Assembly: GCA_024449915.1 (NCBI GenBank)
Contig: JAMZAV010001434.1
Span: forward strand, 1-64,000
Source of the DNA: Sweltsa coloradensis
Taxonomy: Eukaryota; Arthropoda; Insecta; Plecoptera; Chloroperlidae
Direction: 5' to 3'
DNA length: 64,000 nt
Shown here in pieces: positions 1 to 9,699 of this stretch (the stretch's first letter is position 1; every line of letters starts with the position of its first letter). The notes under the pieces were generated by a model. It did no database searches. It was not told the origin of the DNA and saw nothing but the letters and a program-made list of their open reading frames with translations. A program made the position numbers and the translations under genes.

Positions 1-639
1 TCGATCCCCTACAACTACATCTCGACTACACATCAAGAGTCAAGACAAAGTGTTGACTGTTGTTCGCAAGAAACAGATCAGCGTCGCATGCGTTTTATGT
101 GCATACAACAATCAGTAGAGGACTAGAACTTTGAGATGTGAATTATTATTATGTGTAACTCTCTCAAGTGAATGCGGATGTCCTTTTCAAAAAACCCAGG
201 ACACATTATAGTGTTTTGTAAATAAATAAAAAAAAAGTTTTTCAAATCCGTAAACAAATTTCGAATTTGAGCTCTAAGGATGTTAGCTACTACTGGATAC
301 TTATTTTTTAATGGCTACTACTATAATTATACTTACTAATTAATTAATCAGTTTCAATTGGCCAGCGATTCTGACCAAACGGGTGGGGCTACAACGTTCA
401 TATTTTACATGCATAATAAGGAAAAGGTGATAAAGTGCCTTTCAAATTAAAAGTTGAAAAAGTTAGCTGGAAGGCATCGAAATAAAGGTGTTTATTGTCG
501 CCTTTTACAGGCATATGCGTACAAAAAGCAAGTCTTTGGGCCACGAGATATTTAACATCCTATTGTTAATTGGTATCAGAATAACAATTAATACTACTTT
601 ATTTAATTATTATTTTATTTTAACAAAAATAATTTTGCA
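1..639. other. AT-rich stretch, nothing recognised
   Basis: No coding frame of convincing composition, RNA gene or repeat boundary was seen. A short open frame at 488-733 has low-complexity AT codons and no supporting signals. Confidence 0.5.
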
Positions 640-659
640 ATGGAACTTGAAAAAAATAA

Positions 660-1435
660 GAAGATCCCCCGGATACAAAAGACGTAAAATTACAGCCAAA
701 CTTTACACACTCAAAAGTGATGAGATCTTATAGAATGGCCAAGCTCATGTACCCAACCCTTCACTGTTCCTTCACTGATGTATAATGCAACTACAATTCC
801 CGTACAATTTACCCGTCCTGATGGACCCGGGTTCAAATCCCGGTCGGGGTGGACTTATTTAATTTCTAAATTGTAATAAATAAAAACAATTCCCGGGGTA
901 GAATTGGCCCAGAGCATGGCTCTGCTAATCGTAAAAGGCGATTCAAGAGAAAAAGTCCACCTCGCAAACATCAGCCAGTAAGCGGCTAGTATATTACTCC
1001 CCGAACCTAGAGGCGAGCTCTGGCAATCGTCGCCGGGGACCTTGCCCCCTTCCCTTGTCGACCCCCAGGCGACGATGACAACACAACGAACGATGACAAA
1101 GACGATGACGACCGCGACGTGAGAAACCCCTCTTCCTCCCCTTATCCGTGGCTGGTTCTGACCAGCATGGGCCCACCCTCCCTCCCCCCCCCTTAGGCTA
1201 GAGTGGTGCATTATGACCTAACGGTTGACGCGTCCTTAATCCAAAAAAAACAAAAAAATTACACCTACAGGAGTGTTTCCCGACTAACTAAATCGAGAAA
1301 AGTACGTTTATGAATTAAGAATGCGCAAATGTAGAAGGGTACATGAACTTTGCCCCTCTTTTGGATCTCGTTACTTTTGAGTGTGTAAGGTTTGGTTGTA
1401 TTTTTGCAAGTTTTTTGTATGCGTGCTAACATATT
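660..1435. repeat. Degenerate terminal-inverted-repeat element carrying a SINE
   Basis: The segment around 695-760 (ACACTCAAAAGT, GAGATC, TCATGTACCC in order) is mirrored in reverse complement around 1338-1410 (GGGTACATGA, GATCTCGTTACTTTTGAGTG). The arms are about 80-100 bp and imperfect. The SINE copy at about 745-1245 lies between them, so an older inverted-repeat element appears to have received the SINE. No target duplication could be fixed. Confidence 0.45.
745..1250 (+). mobile_element. tRNA-derived SINE, family 1, near full-length
   Basis: A pol III box B-like GGTTCAAATCC at 830-840 is followed by a GC-rich body and an A-rich end at about 1242-1258, the layout expected of a tRNA-headed SINE on this strand. 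The body is recognisable in other copies at 11753-12030, 33500-33720 and 35757-36100 (all inverted relative to this one) and as fragments at 3545-3630 and 41110-41290. Shared landmarks are CTGGTTCTGACCAGCATGG, CTAGAGTGGTGCATTATGA and CGAGCTCTGGC. A good box A was not found, so the head may be decayed. The open frames in its GC-rich body are not genes. Confidence 0.6.
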
Positions 1436-1842
1436 TCGAATGTCAATTACAAATGCATAAGATTAAAAGTGATGCAATTAATTATTGTTCATTAAGACTG
1501 CAGCACGTACTATGTGAGAACTTGCGCTAACCACGTAATAACATGCACGGGAATAGTTCGATGATGAGAGGAAATCGAATGATGGGGAAAAGAATGTAAT
1601 TCCGTCTGATTTAGGGGGATGCATGATATTTTATTCACCTCATTATGAATTAAACAATAGGCTGAACCTTGAAAGTGTAGACGCTAAAATAAATGCTTGA
1701 TATACTCATAATTAAACATTAATTTGAATAAAACACTCACTCCATGAGAATCACTTTTGTCAATATAACAACAAATAATTAACTTTGTGCATCGTTATAA
1801 ATAATTAATGTTATTAAATTGCTTGCAGAGAATTAATAATAA
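1436..1842. other. AT-rich spacer
   Basis: No gene, RNA or repeat boundary is visible here. Confidence 0.5.
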
Positions 1843-2620
1843 CTAGGAAAACGCTTAAGTCCCGCCGCGTTGTTGGATGAGCGTAATTGGTGCATTGAGC
1901 TGCCATGTGTTATGCGGATTTTCTGTTGTTCTGTGAAAAAATCATCACTAAGTTGAAGATTTTTTTAAAATTAAATTAAATTATATAAAAAATTAACTTT
2001 TTTTTTAATTAATCGTAATTTTAAAAAAGAAAAAAATCGTAAAATTTCGATTTTCATAAGAAATAATTATTTGATTGTGCTCAAATTTTACACGAATATA
2101 TAAATTCATAAAATTAAGGTTCTGTGAAAAAATCATTACAATCGGATAAAGCATGTAGGTGTTATAAGTCAAAGAATTGTTTAAAAAAAGAAAAAACCCG
2201 TAAAATTTCGATTTTCATGAGAAATAATTTTTCGATTGCGCTCAAATTTCACACGAATACCTAAATTCATAAAATTAAGGTTCTGTGAAAAAATCATTAA
2301 AATCGAATAAAGCATGTAGGTGTTATAAGTCGAAGAAATTTTTTAAAAATCGAAAAAAATCGTAAAATTGCGATTTTAATGAGAAATAATTTTTCGATTG
2401 CGCTCAAAAACGTGGCAGTTCTAAGTTCAGAGATTTAGAAGGCCTCCATAAAATTTCATCGCAATTGGAGTATCGGTTTAGCCGGAATCGTGTTAACAAA
2501 CACACAAAAATACAAAAAGAAAGAAAAAAAAAGAAAAAAAAACATTCCGGATTTTTTTCTCCAGTGTAGTAGAATGGAATCTTCGCTTCGCTCGCTACGC
2601 TCGCTACGCTCATCCAACAA
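1843..2620 (-). mobile_element. Helitron-like non-autonomous element, copy 1
   Basis: On the minus strand the copy runs from TTGGATGAGCGTAGCGAGCG (near 2620) to GCGTTTTCCTAG, followed by T (1843). The same two ends and the same body, with repeated segments about AAAATCATTACAATCG and GATTTTCATGAGAAATAAT, occur at 9700-10465 and 22180-22766. The CTAG end with T after it, and a short stem AACGC/GCGTT just before it, fit a Helitron 3' terminus; the family assignment is inference. No coding capacity is seen. The copy ends about 95 bp beyond the sulfakinin stop codon, so it may lie in or just after that gene's 3' UTR. Confidence 0.55.
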
Positions 2621-2713
2621 CAATAATAAAATGTAGATTATTATTTTAAAATTTGGAACAGTAATATGTATACTGATATATTTTTTTAGTACGAGGTTTT
2701 GAAACTTATGAGA

Positions 2714-3073
2714 CTAATGTTTTACGCTACGACCAAATCTCATGTGACCATAATCATTGGCTTGATCGGCACGTTTTCCAAACCGCATGTGACCATAATC
2801 GTCGGACTGATCGGAACGTTTTCCGAATCTTGTATGGCCATAATCGTCGGACTGATCGGAACGTTTTCCGAATCTTGTATGGCCATAATCATCGGACTGT
2901 CGCTTGCTGAACTCGGCGATGGCGTCGTCGTCGAGAAGGAGGTCGCCCCCTCGGAGGGTCCTGGCCGCCCCGGGCGGGTGGGGCCCGGACACAGCGGCGG
3001 ACTGGGCCAGGCTCTGCAGGAGCAGGTACACACAGACGGTCAGAAAGAACGCGGTCACCATGCTGCTACCCAT
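2714..3073 (-). CDS. SK: Sulfakinin neuropeptide precursor (four tandem peptide copies)
   Basis: A 119-residue prepropeptide. Residues 1 to about 26 form a hydrophobic signal peptide, followed by a spacer rich in Pro, Gly and Asp. Four amidation-ready peptides follow, each bounded by basic cleavage sites: [13 protein letters not shown] (59-71), [15 protein letters not shown] (72-86), [15 protein letters not shown] (87-101) and [14 protein letters not shown] (102-115), then SVKH. In this family the Gly becomes the C-terminal amide, and Tyr preceded by Asp is normally sulfated. The peptides are cholecystokinin/gastrin relatives that promote satiety and gut muscle activity through a GPCR. Known insect precursors usually carry two sulfakinins; here there are four near-identical copies, and two have Thr instead of the conserved Met. 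The start at 3073 gives the signal peptide. The exon is entered 10 bp upstream through an acceptor at 3084-3086. No AATAAA is seen close to the stop; AATATA (2676-2681) is a weak candidate. Confidence 0.93.
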
Positions 3074-3544
3074 CGCTAGTGATCTGAAAACAGAGAAATG
3101 TTTATTTGATTAGCAGAGTGAGAGGAGAGAAAACTTCAAATTAACGTAGTTGAAAAAAAATAACTGGGGTGATTTTTTTGGTACCAAATTTTTATTTCTC
3201 CGTTCTCTACCGGACAATTAGTATATTTATTTATTTATTATCCTTGCAAATATGTAGTTTACATGGTGGCAAGTACCTAAAATTAACATTTTATAGTTGT
3301 ATCAAAAGAAGACTTAATATCACACTAATTTTTTTCTTTCTTAATTTCTCATTTTACATCTAAATCACCAAATCCATAAACAAACTAAACCTACATCAGA
3401 TCTTAATCCATATCCTTAAAACACCTTCTACACCTTCTAACTGAGAATGCCTCAACAGCAGCTGGAAATTGATTCCATTCCAAAAATTGCTCTATTTAGA
3501 AAAGACCATTTCTCAACATCCTTATTTTTAGGGCCTTCAAAGTC

Positions 3545-3632
3545 CAACTCGCTACCTTCCCGTGGTTTGGCCTGTGAGTAGGGGAGTAGTGTATTCCCCA
3601 AAACTAAGGGCGAGCTCTGGCCGTTTGGGGTG
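3545..3632 (-). mobile_element. Fragment of SINE family 1
   Basis: The stretch containing GGGGAGTAGTGTATTCCCC and GGGCGAGCTCTGGCCGTTTG matches the part of the SINE around 990-1035 in inverted orientation. It is short and lacks both head and tail. Confidence 0.4.
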
Positions 3633-4264
3633 CGTGTTGCAGAGAGAGCTCTCGCGCAACTTTTTATCACACCTTTCTTCATTCACACAGCCTTACTCAT
3701 ATTTATTTTCTTCTTTCACTTTTTTCTTCTCCATACTTGCCGGCCCTCTCTGCAACTAGCACTCCACCGTTCCCACCCAGTTTAACCTATCCTATCCAAC
3801 ATCCTCTCTCCTTCCCATTATCTCCTGTGGCTGATATCTCCCTTACGTTCCTCCCTTTGGAAAGAAGAAAACATGATAGTAATCCCCAATTATGGAAAAA
3901 GAAAATTTGGAAGATTCCAATACACTTGACATGGGCACTGATAACTCTACTGTTGAGTGCCCTAAAACAACATTAACTAATTTTTTTTTTAACTAACTTA
4001 TTTTTTAGTTCACATTTCAGCTTCAGGTCATGGTCTTTCCTCCCTCTGTATAATCCTTTGCCAATTTTATATCGATCTTGATAGAACTTAATCCAAATAT
4101 CTATACTTCGACCTGCCTCGTTTTTAATCAATCAAATAAGCATTTCTCGTAAAAGTAATGTTTTTACTGAAGATTTATTTTTATTTTGTAAGATTTTCTG
4201 TTTCCTCATCCGCTAACGGACAAACGACGATTCTAATGAAACTCTCAAAGAATCATCACATCGC

Positions 4265-4375
4265 CAAAATGGACGCGCGCGCCCTCGCTCTCCGCGAGAG
4301 AAAGACGAGGTGCGGAGCGGCGAGGTCAAATCAATCCCGCGGCAGATATAGACGTCACTCGGGAGGTAGGCCTAA
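4265..4375. promoter_or_regulatory. Small CpG-rich patch inside the sulfakinin intron
   Basis: About 110 bp with many CpG dinucleotides in an otherwise AT-rich intron, including GGACGCGCGCGCCCTCGC. On the minus strand it holds TGACGTC (a CRE-type palindrome core, near 4350) directly followed by TATATC. It could be an alternative promoter or first exon; on the plus strand it is open from an ATG at 4269 with a possible GTAGG donor. The functional reading is inference. Confidence 0.25.
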
Positions 4376-4660
4376 TCATAATATGTTAATAAAGGTTTGT
4401 ATTGTTAGAGGAATCGAAACCGATAGGGCCCAACACTACTTCATACAACTTTAAAAATGTGATTCTATGTTAACAGAGGAAATAGAAATCTACAGTTAAC
4501 TGTTTACAATTCACAAATAACGGTCAACAGCAAAAGCAATATTCGTCAAGCACGACAAAAAATAAAAACTGTAAAGTAAACATAAATATATATATGGTTG
4601 GTTGGTTGGTTGTGTTCTATAAATATATAAATACATGTACATTAGACAGAAATTAAGAAA

Positions 4661-4749
4661 GTGACTACACCGGGGATCGAACCCGGGACCTTGGCTAAGC
4701 GCATGGCCTGGAAAGCCAAGGTCCCGGGTTCGATCCCCGGTGTAGTTAC
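4661..4749. repeat. 89-bp palindrome made of two inverted tRNA 3' halves
   Basis: The right arm contains CCGGGTTCGATCCCCGG, a perfect tRNA T-arm (5-bp stem, TTCGATC loop), followed by an acceptor-like TGTAGTTAC. The left arm is its near-exact reverse complement. The arms are about 36 bp around a 17-bp loop (4697-4713). A full cloverleaf cannot be drawn: the part that would form the anticodon arm (C-TGGAAA-G around 4711-4720) is mismatched and there is no D-arm. I read it as a tRNA-derived foldback rather than a working tRNA. Confidence 0.6.
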
Positions 4750-6190
4750 TTGCCGCGAAAACCTACAATCCATATAAATAACACAAAAAACATAACCAAT
4801 CTCACTTATTTTTCTTAATAATTATGGGAAATGCCGTAATAAGGGAATATTGTGACACTTTTCTAAAATAGAACTGTAATATATTTCAAGATTAAACGTT
4901 CTTCAATATTTTTACACTTAAAACATCCGTTTTTTATCTTTATCAGTACCCCGGAAATTTGGCTAACGCGCGAGCGCGACAAAAACGATGCTATAAACTA
5001 TAAAGTTCACTTTCCAGAGTTAAAATACAAAATGTAAATATTCTGTGTCAATGTTAATGGACATTTTGAGAATATTTTTTACCAGAAATGTGTCATAGCG
5101 TTGAGAAAATATCCTGAAATAAGCTCGTGATACGACAAATGCAATAGAAATCTAATATGAGTTGATAATCTTTTAACCCTCATATACTTGGCTACACGCA
5201 AAACACCGCGGGGCTCCACGCGTCAATATCTTGGAAACGGGTTAATCGATGTTCACTAAATTTGGCCGGGTTCATCTTGATCTTGTAAGTATTCTAGCCA
5301 AATTAGTTCCATGCACGATCATTGTGCGGTTTGCGATCGTCGTAATCTAGTAAGCTAACAAGTACATTTATTTGCATTAGAGTTATGGACAACAGCTACT
5401 ATTAAAGCGTGAACGCGATGTTCGTATAAGCATTGGTATAAGTTATATTATCATTATTCACTTTCCCCATTTTATCATCAGGGTCAGACACAATACACGA
5501 GATAAATAGTGTTGTGAATGCCAACGCCATAGCTACGCAAACACTCTAGCATAGTCGCGTTGAATGATGAGCGTTTTTTTTTTGTTAAGTTTTACTTCAG
5601 TTTCGTTTTGTGTTTTGTCAACTTATAAAGATTAAAATATGAAGTACCAACTAAAGAGCACCATATCTGCATTCAAACACTCAATAAAAACGCCACAAAA
5701 ATAATATTATTATTTAAAGTTCTGGTAGTTGCGGATTAGCCAGAAAATACACAAAAACGTGTAAGATACACTGGCTCCAACGAAAGAATGGATATGCTTT
5801 GCAGTGGTGGGTGGGGGTAGTATGAATGCGTGATAAAAGGAATGTATGAAAGAGAAATATATTTACGAACACAAGCAAAAATTATCTGTGCTAGATCACA
5901 GAGTTCCTCCGTGTGCTAGATCCACGCTGAGCTAGCGTGAATAGAGTTGACAAAGTTGTTCTGTTGGGAAAACAATTTCGAGCTATCTGCATTTTTTCGT
6001 TGGAACCACTATATCTTCCGGAAAAATTTGAATCAAGCATAAAAACGGTGAGAATGATGATTAGTACACACATTAATAATTATAATTAATAATTATAATG
6101 ACATATTATTAGAAAGAGTCAAATGAATGATAGATTCCTCAGGTTTCCGAAGACAAGTGGAACTGATGTGTTCACTACTCTGGTACTTAC

Positions 6191-6258
6191 CTCCTGTGTT
6201 GAGGTTTAGCAGCGAGTGATGCCAAGAGAGTAGTTATCCAGCTCTGAAGAAGGAGTGA
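6191..6258 (-). other. SK: Sulfakinin 5' UTR exon 1 (predicted)
   Basis: The stretch between a TATA-like box (6287-6293) and a consensus donor (GTAAGT at 6190-6185) has no ATG in a useful frame, so it is a non-coding leader. A start site near TCACTCC (A at 6256) lies about 35 bp downstream of the TATA-like box and resembles an arthropod initiator. The exon is about 66 nt. This is inferred from signals only. Confidence 0.6.
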
Positions 6259-6284
6259 CTCATCCCTCCAGACTCCAGACTCCA

Positions 6285-6295
6285 GCTTTTATCCC
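6285..6295 (-). promoter_or_regulatory. TATA-like box of the sulfakinin gene
   Basis: GGGATAAAAGC on the minus strand (6295-6285) differs from TATAAAAG at one position. It lies at a suitable distance upstream of the predicted leader exon and is followed by direct repeats of the type TCTGGAG (about 6268-6284). Confidence 0.55.
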
Positions 6296-6768
6296 TTCCT
6301 TCCTTCCCTCTCTGGAGGATCTGCCGGGAGGCGTGCCAAACACGCACCTGCACAGCCAATCAGAAGGAAAATTGCCCACTGATATTGAAATTAAATTAAA
6401 TTATAACCTCATCTGTAGCAAGCTCAGCTCAGCACTGATATTTCAATTCGCGACTAATGTTATTTTCTTCTGGATTGCCGCCTCAACTAAGCTCCAATTT
6501 GAAAAATCCCAGCAGACTCTTCAATTTGAAATATTATTACTATCTCAAAGTCGTTACTTGTCCGTCGATGTTTGCAAGTCAGCTGCAAATCTAATAATTG
6601 TCTTGCGTAATGTTACGTCTTAGTTAGTTAATCGAAGCCCTACTGACCTTCCTTCCAGGGATTCACCATGAACGACAGTTATGCGCTCTAATCCTGTTAG
6701 GCCTCACAAGGGACCTTATTAAGTTATAGACTAAGTTAATCAGATCACCTAACCCTTTCCAGCACCCC
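6296..6768. promoter_or_regulatory. Divergent intergenic region between two TATA promoters
   Basis: The predicted start sites of the minus-strand sulfakinin gene (about 6256) and the plus-strand Cys-rich gene (about 6800) are only about 545 bp apart. The interval holds TTGCGTAA near 6603, which fits a C/EBP or PAR-bZIP site, and ATGTTACGTC shortly after. No repeat element was recognised here, in contrast to most of the window. Shared regulation is possible but unproven. Confidence 0.35.
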
Positions 6769-6804
6769 TATATATTCCCGCGAAGTGGATCGTCGCCGTC
6801 ACTT
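6769..6804 (+). promoter_or_regulatory. TATA box and initiator of the Cys-rich gene
   Basis: CTATATATTC (6768-6777) is followed about 25-30 bp later by GTCACTTCACA (about 6797-6807), an initiator-like sequence just before the ATG at 6809. The spacing is that of a focused arthropod promoter. It implies a very short leader and argues against using the upstream ATG at 6785. Confidence 0.5.
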
Positions 6805-6808
6805 CACA

Positions 6809-7459
6809 ATGTTGGGTTTGAGTCTGCTGAGGACTCGTCGCCGCGTGGTTGTCAAGGTCGCTGACTCGACCTGGCTCGCGGCGGGTCTCGACAAGTTAGC
6901 CGCCTACTGCGGAGGATACACCACGTTGCACGCCCGGTGCTCCCAGACCGCGCCCTTACTGGACGACGTCGACGAGGCGTGGACGTCGCCGTGCTACAAG
7001 TCCGTCGAGACGTCGGCGTCGGTAAGCTCGGCCGGGAGGGACAGCGTTCTCGTCTGTAGACATTGTTTCAACCACTGCGCCGAGTGCGTCTACAACTGCC
7101 AGACTGGTTGCGACGTGTTGGATGACGCGGGTCGGAGGGGAGTTCTGTCCTTGGACGCACACCGCCCTCTCCGCCAGACGATGATGGTGTCGTCGTGCGA
7201 GGCGGAGGGGTCTAGGCGGCGGTGGAAGAAGGGGGACGACGACCTAGACAACCACCGCCCTCTGACGGTGAGGTCTAGCGAGGCGGAGAGGACGAGGCGG
7301 CGGTGCAGGGCCGGCATGAAGGGCGGACGGAGGAAGACGAGGGTGGTAGTGGGCGGAGACAAGGTCAACGCACCCAGGTGGCCCGCCGTGCTCCTGACCT
7401 TTGACCGGAGGGTGACCGACAGTTTCCGGGAGAAGGCGAAGGCAGAGACCTGGTGCTAG
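6809..7459 (+). CDS. Unrecognised Cys- and Arg-rich protein, apparently intronless gene
   Basis: A 216-residue frame starts at MLGLSLLRTRRR, just downstream of a TATA/initiator pair. An in-frame ATG 24 bp upstream (6785) would lie before the predicted start site. The frame is strongly GC-rich in an AT-rich region and is the longest open frame of the window, which supports coding. I do not recognise the family. Visible features: a basic N-terminus, a cluster CRHCFNHCAECVYNCQTGC (about residues 87-105; six Cys in 19 residues, spacing 2-3-2-4-3), and a C-terminal half with an imperfect duplication (HRPLRQTMMVSSCEAEGSRR versus HRPLTVRSSEAERTRRR). No signal peptide or membrane segment is evident. 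A GTAAGC at 7023 could act as a donor and shorten the protein. ATTAAA at 8093 is a possible poly(A) signal. It could also be a GC-rich non-coding transcript with a fortuitous frame. Confidence 0.5.
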   Translation: MLGLSLLRTRRRVVVKVADSTWLAAGLDKLAAYCGGYTTLHARCSQTAPLLDDVDEAWTSPCYKSVETSASVSSAGRDSVLVCRHCFNHCAECVYNCQTGCDVLDDAGRRGVLSLDAHRPLRQTMMVSSCEAEGSRRRWKKGDDDLDNHRPLTVRSSEAERTRRRCRAGMKGGRRKTRVVVGGDKVNAPRWPAVLLTFDRRVTDSFREKAKAETWC

Positions 7460-9690
7460 CTAACCGTGCCGTGTGCTCTGTGCAAAGATACGTTGAACGA
7501 ACAAACAAAACTGTGATACAATGTTGTGCACTCTTAATATAGGACTACGTTCAAATTTAGATCTAATTCCCTACTCGGATGTGTGTATATTGAATTGTAT
7601 ATTATAATACTGAATCGTGTGTCGCTGGTTCGATTCTCAAAGTTCAATATTGCTATACACAAGGAACAAACAATAGCGAGCGTTTCTGCACGTCCTTTTA
7701 ACCGGCAGAAAATGCTTGCTAGTCGAAGTTTGGCTATATACCGTACTAATTCTGTTGTACTAATGAAATTGTATTTTCTAGTTTTTAAGCATAAGTAAAA
7801 TGTTTTTAAATTGAACTGAATTGAAATTGAATTATCTGTGTATTGAGTTAGTTCGGACAAGTCGTTACCACAAAGTCGCAAGCCTGGATCAATACCGGTT
7901 AGAACTTAGAACTGCGGTGAATTCGTCGCAGGTTGAGTCTGCATCAAAGTCTGAATAATAATGACGAAGATAATATTGTATGTTAGGTTAGATTTACAAC
8001 TAACAGAAAAGTAAAATAATAGTACTGGTTTCGTTATTTGTTGTGTTAAACCCTGTATATGGATGGGAACGAATAGCTGATGTAATCTATTTATTAAATT
8101 AAATGTAAATTTTATTTTGTAATCGTCTTGTTAGTATTAAAAACAATGTGAAAGATTCGTGTTAATATTATACCCTGTACTATTTCCTGTTTCATCTCCC
8201 GTATACTATTTCATGCAATTATACTATTTTATTAATGAACACCCTTCGGAAAGTATGTGTAAAGCAATTAATTCGATGTGTCACCCAGCCTTCATGACAA
8301 TATGATAAAATAATAACTTCACATACTTTCTTGGGATTTTGCTCATAATAACATATTATTCTTGCAAAGTTACTTTTAGCTGTAAAAATCAACTTGTTCT
8401 ATTTTATACCGACGTTCAAAGTTACCAAGGTATTGCTCACCTACCTTTTGGTCTAGGCCCAATTTTTTAATTGTACAATATAATATATCTCGCTATCTTT
8501 TATATGCAATTATTGGCTTAGCCCCTTATTATTTGGAAGAGAGTGTATCGAGGGCATAGATACTAGTATGAATCGAAAACTCAATTTGACTTAATTACCC
8601 AAAGAAGTAAAGTTCGTGTGTTTCTTTTGTTTGTTTGCACTATCCCGTTCAAACGTTTACTCCAGACTTATATGAAGTTTTGTTTAAAAAAACTACTTTA
8701 TTTATTTCACGTCTACCCCATTCAAATTAAAAAAATTAAAAAGGAAATCCCCAACTTGCGGACTTACAATATTTGTCATACAAATCGCAGAAAAGTGATC
8801 AAATAATCAACCGTCGGCATTTAGCCCCGAAACTTTGTCACATTGAACAAACTTCCCCCCTCTTCCCTCCTACCCCCACCGCAAAGAACACGCGCCATTT
8901 GAATAGAACGAACCAATTGCTTACTCTATATTTGGTCCTTTCTTAGATGTTGTGAGAGATAACATTGTAAATCCAGTTAGTAACTATTATTGATGAGTTC
9001 GGGATTGAGAAAGGCGCCACAAAGTCATCTCTACAAGCTTAGCTTCGTAGATTGGATTGCCCCCCCCCCCGCTCCCCTCTCCACTCCCTCTACAGAAATC
9101 AGCTTCGTCTCTTCCCAATTGTGTTACACCATCTTGAAAGTGTATAACAATTATCAAAGAAAGCAACGAATGTTAGATCCGGAACATCAAAATATGATTG
9201 TTCTATCTCGCAATGTAATTTTCACAAATTCGTGTATGACAATCGAATTATTTGTTGATCAAGCAACGAGATAATACAATGATTCAATAAAGGTATTATT
9301 GGAAACTAATAAAATTTTTCACGATTATATCTTCCATGCTCTGGAAATTGAAGGAATATTAGCGCAAAGCCCCTTAGCTCGCCAGAAAGCAGCCCCCACT
9401 CCATCGCAAGCCCACACTCTTACAGACGTTCCCGACGATAACATTATTGTCAATCTGGTAGGTTTAAATCAAATCAAATGTTACTTTATTGCATTTTTAA
9501 GTTTACATTAAAGAGTTTATTAGTTAAATTATATTATATATGATATTATACAGTGTAGACTTGTTTTGTTGCTGTCATAAGCAGAAGCTTTAGCGATCGG
9601 CAACAAGACATGAGTCTATACCTATTTTGTTACAAGTAGAAAATTTGTATTTTAGTATGGTTCAAGTTTGAGAGACAGATATCTTTGATC
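7460..9690. other. 3' flank of the Cys-rich gene; no further gene recognised
   Basis: Mostly AT-rich. ATTAAA at 8093-8098 and another near 8133 could end the upstream transcript. AATAAAG at about 9286 is a further candidate. Frames at 8990-9274 and 9299-9511 have mixed composition; the second meets GTAGGT at about 9459 and could hold an exon, but nothing else supports it. A C-run lies at about 9060-9070. Confidence 0.4.
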
Positions 9691-9699
9691 TTATGTTTA

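Larger units (their letters stand above)
3084..6190 (-). other. Intron in the 5' UTR of the sulfakinin gene
   Basis: On the minus strand the donor is GGAG|GTAAGTACC (GT at 6190-6189) and the acceptor is TTTCTCTGTTTTCAG|ATCACTAGCG (AG at 3085-3084). Both match consensus well, giving a 3107-bp intron. It contains a SINE fragment (about 3545-3630), a CpG-rich patch (about 4265-4375), a tRNA-like palindrome (4661-4749) and otherwise AT-rich DNA. No coding exon was found inside it. A transcript would prove it; the splice signals and the promoter upstream are the evidence. Confidence 0.7.

Noticed and set aside
855..1211. Open frame of 118 codons on the minus strand
   Set aside because: It lies in the GC-rich body of a SINE copy; related copies have different frames.
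2699..3113. Plus-strand and second-frame ORFs over the sulfakinin exon
   Set aside because: They are shadows of the repeated peptide-coding DNA on the other strand.
4661..4749. A functional tRNA gene
   Set aside because: Only the T-arm and acceptor 3' part are tRNA-like; the other arm is its mirror image, so no cloverleaf is possible.
7090..7368. Minus-strand frame opposite the Cys-rich gene
   Set aside because: Promoter signals and the longest frame are on the plus strand; the minus frame follows from GC-rich codons.
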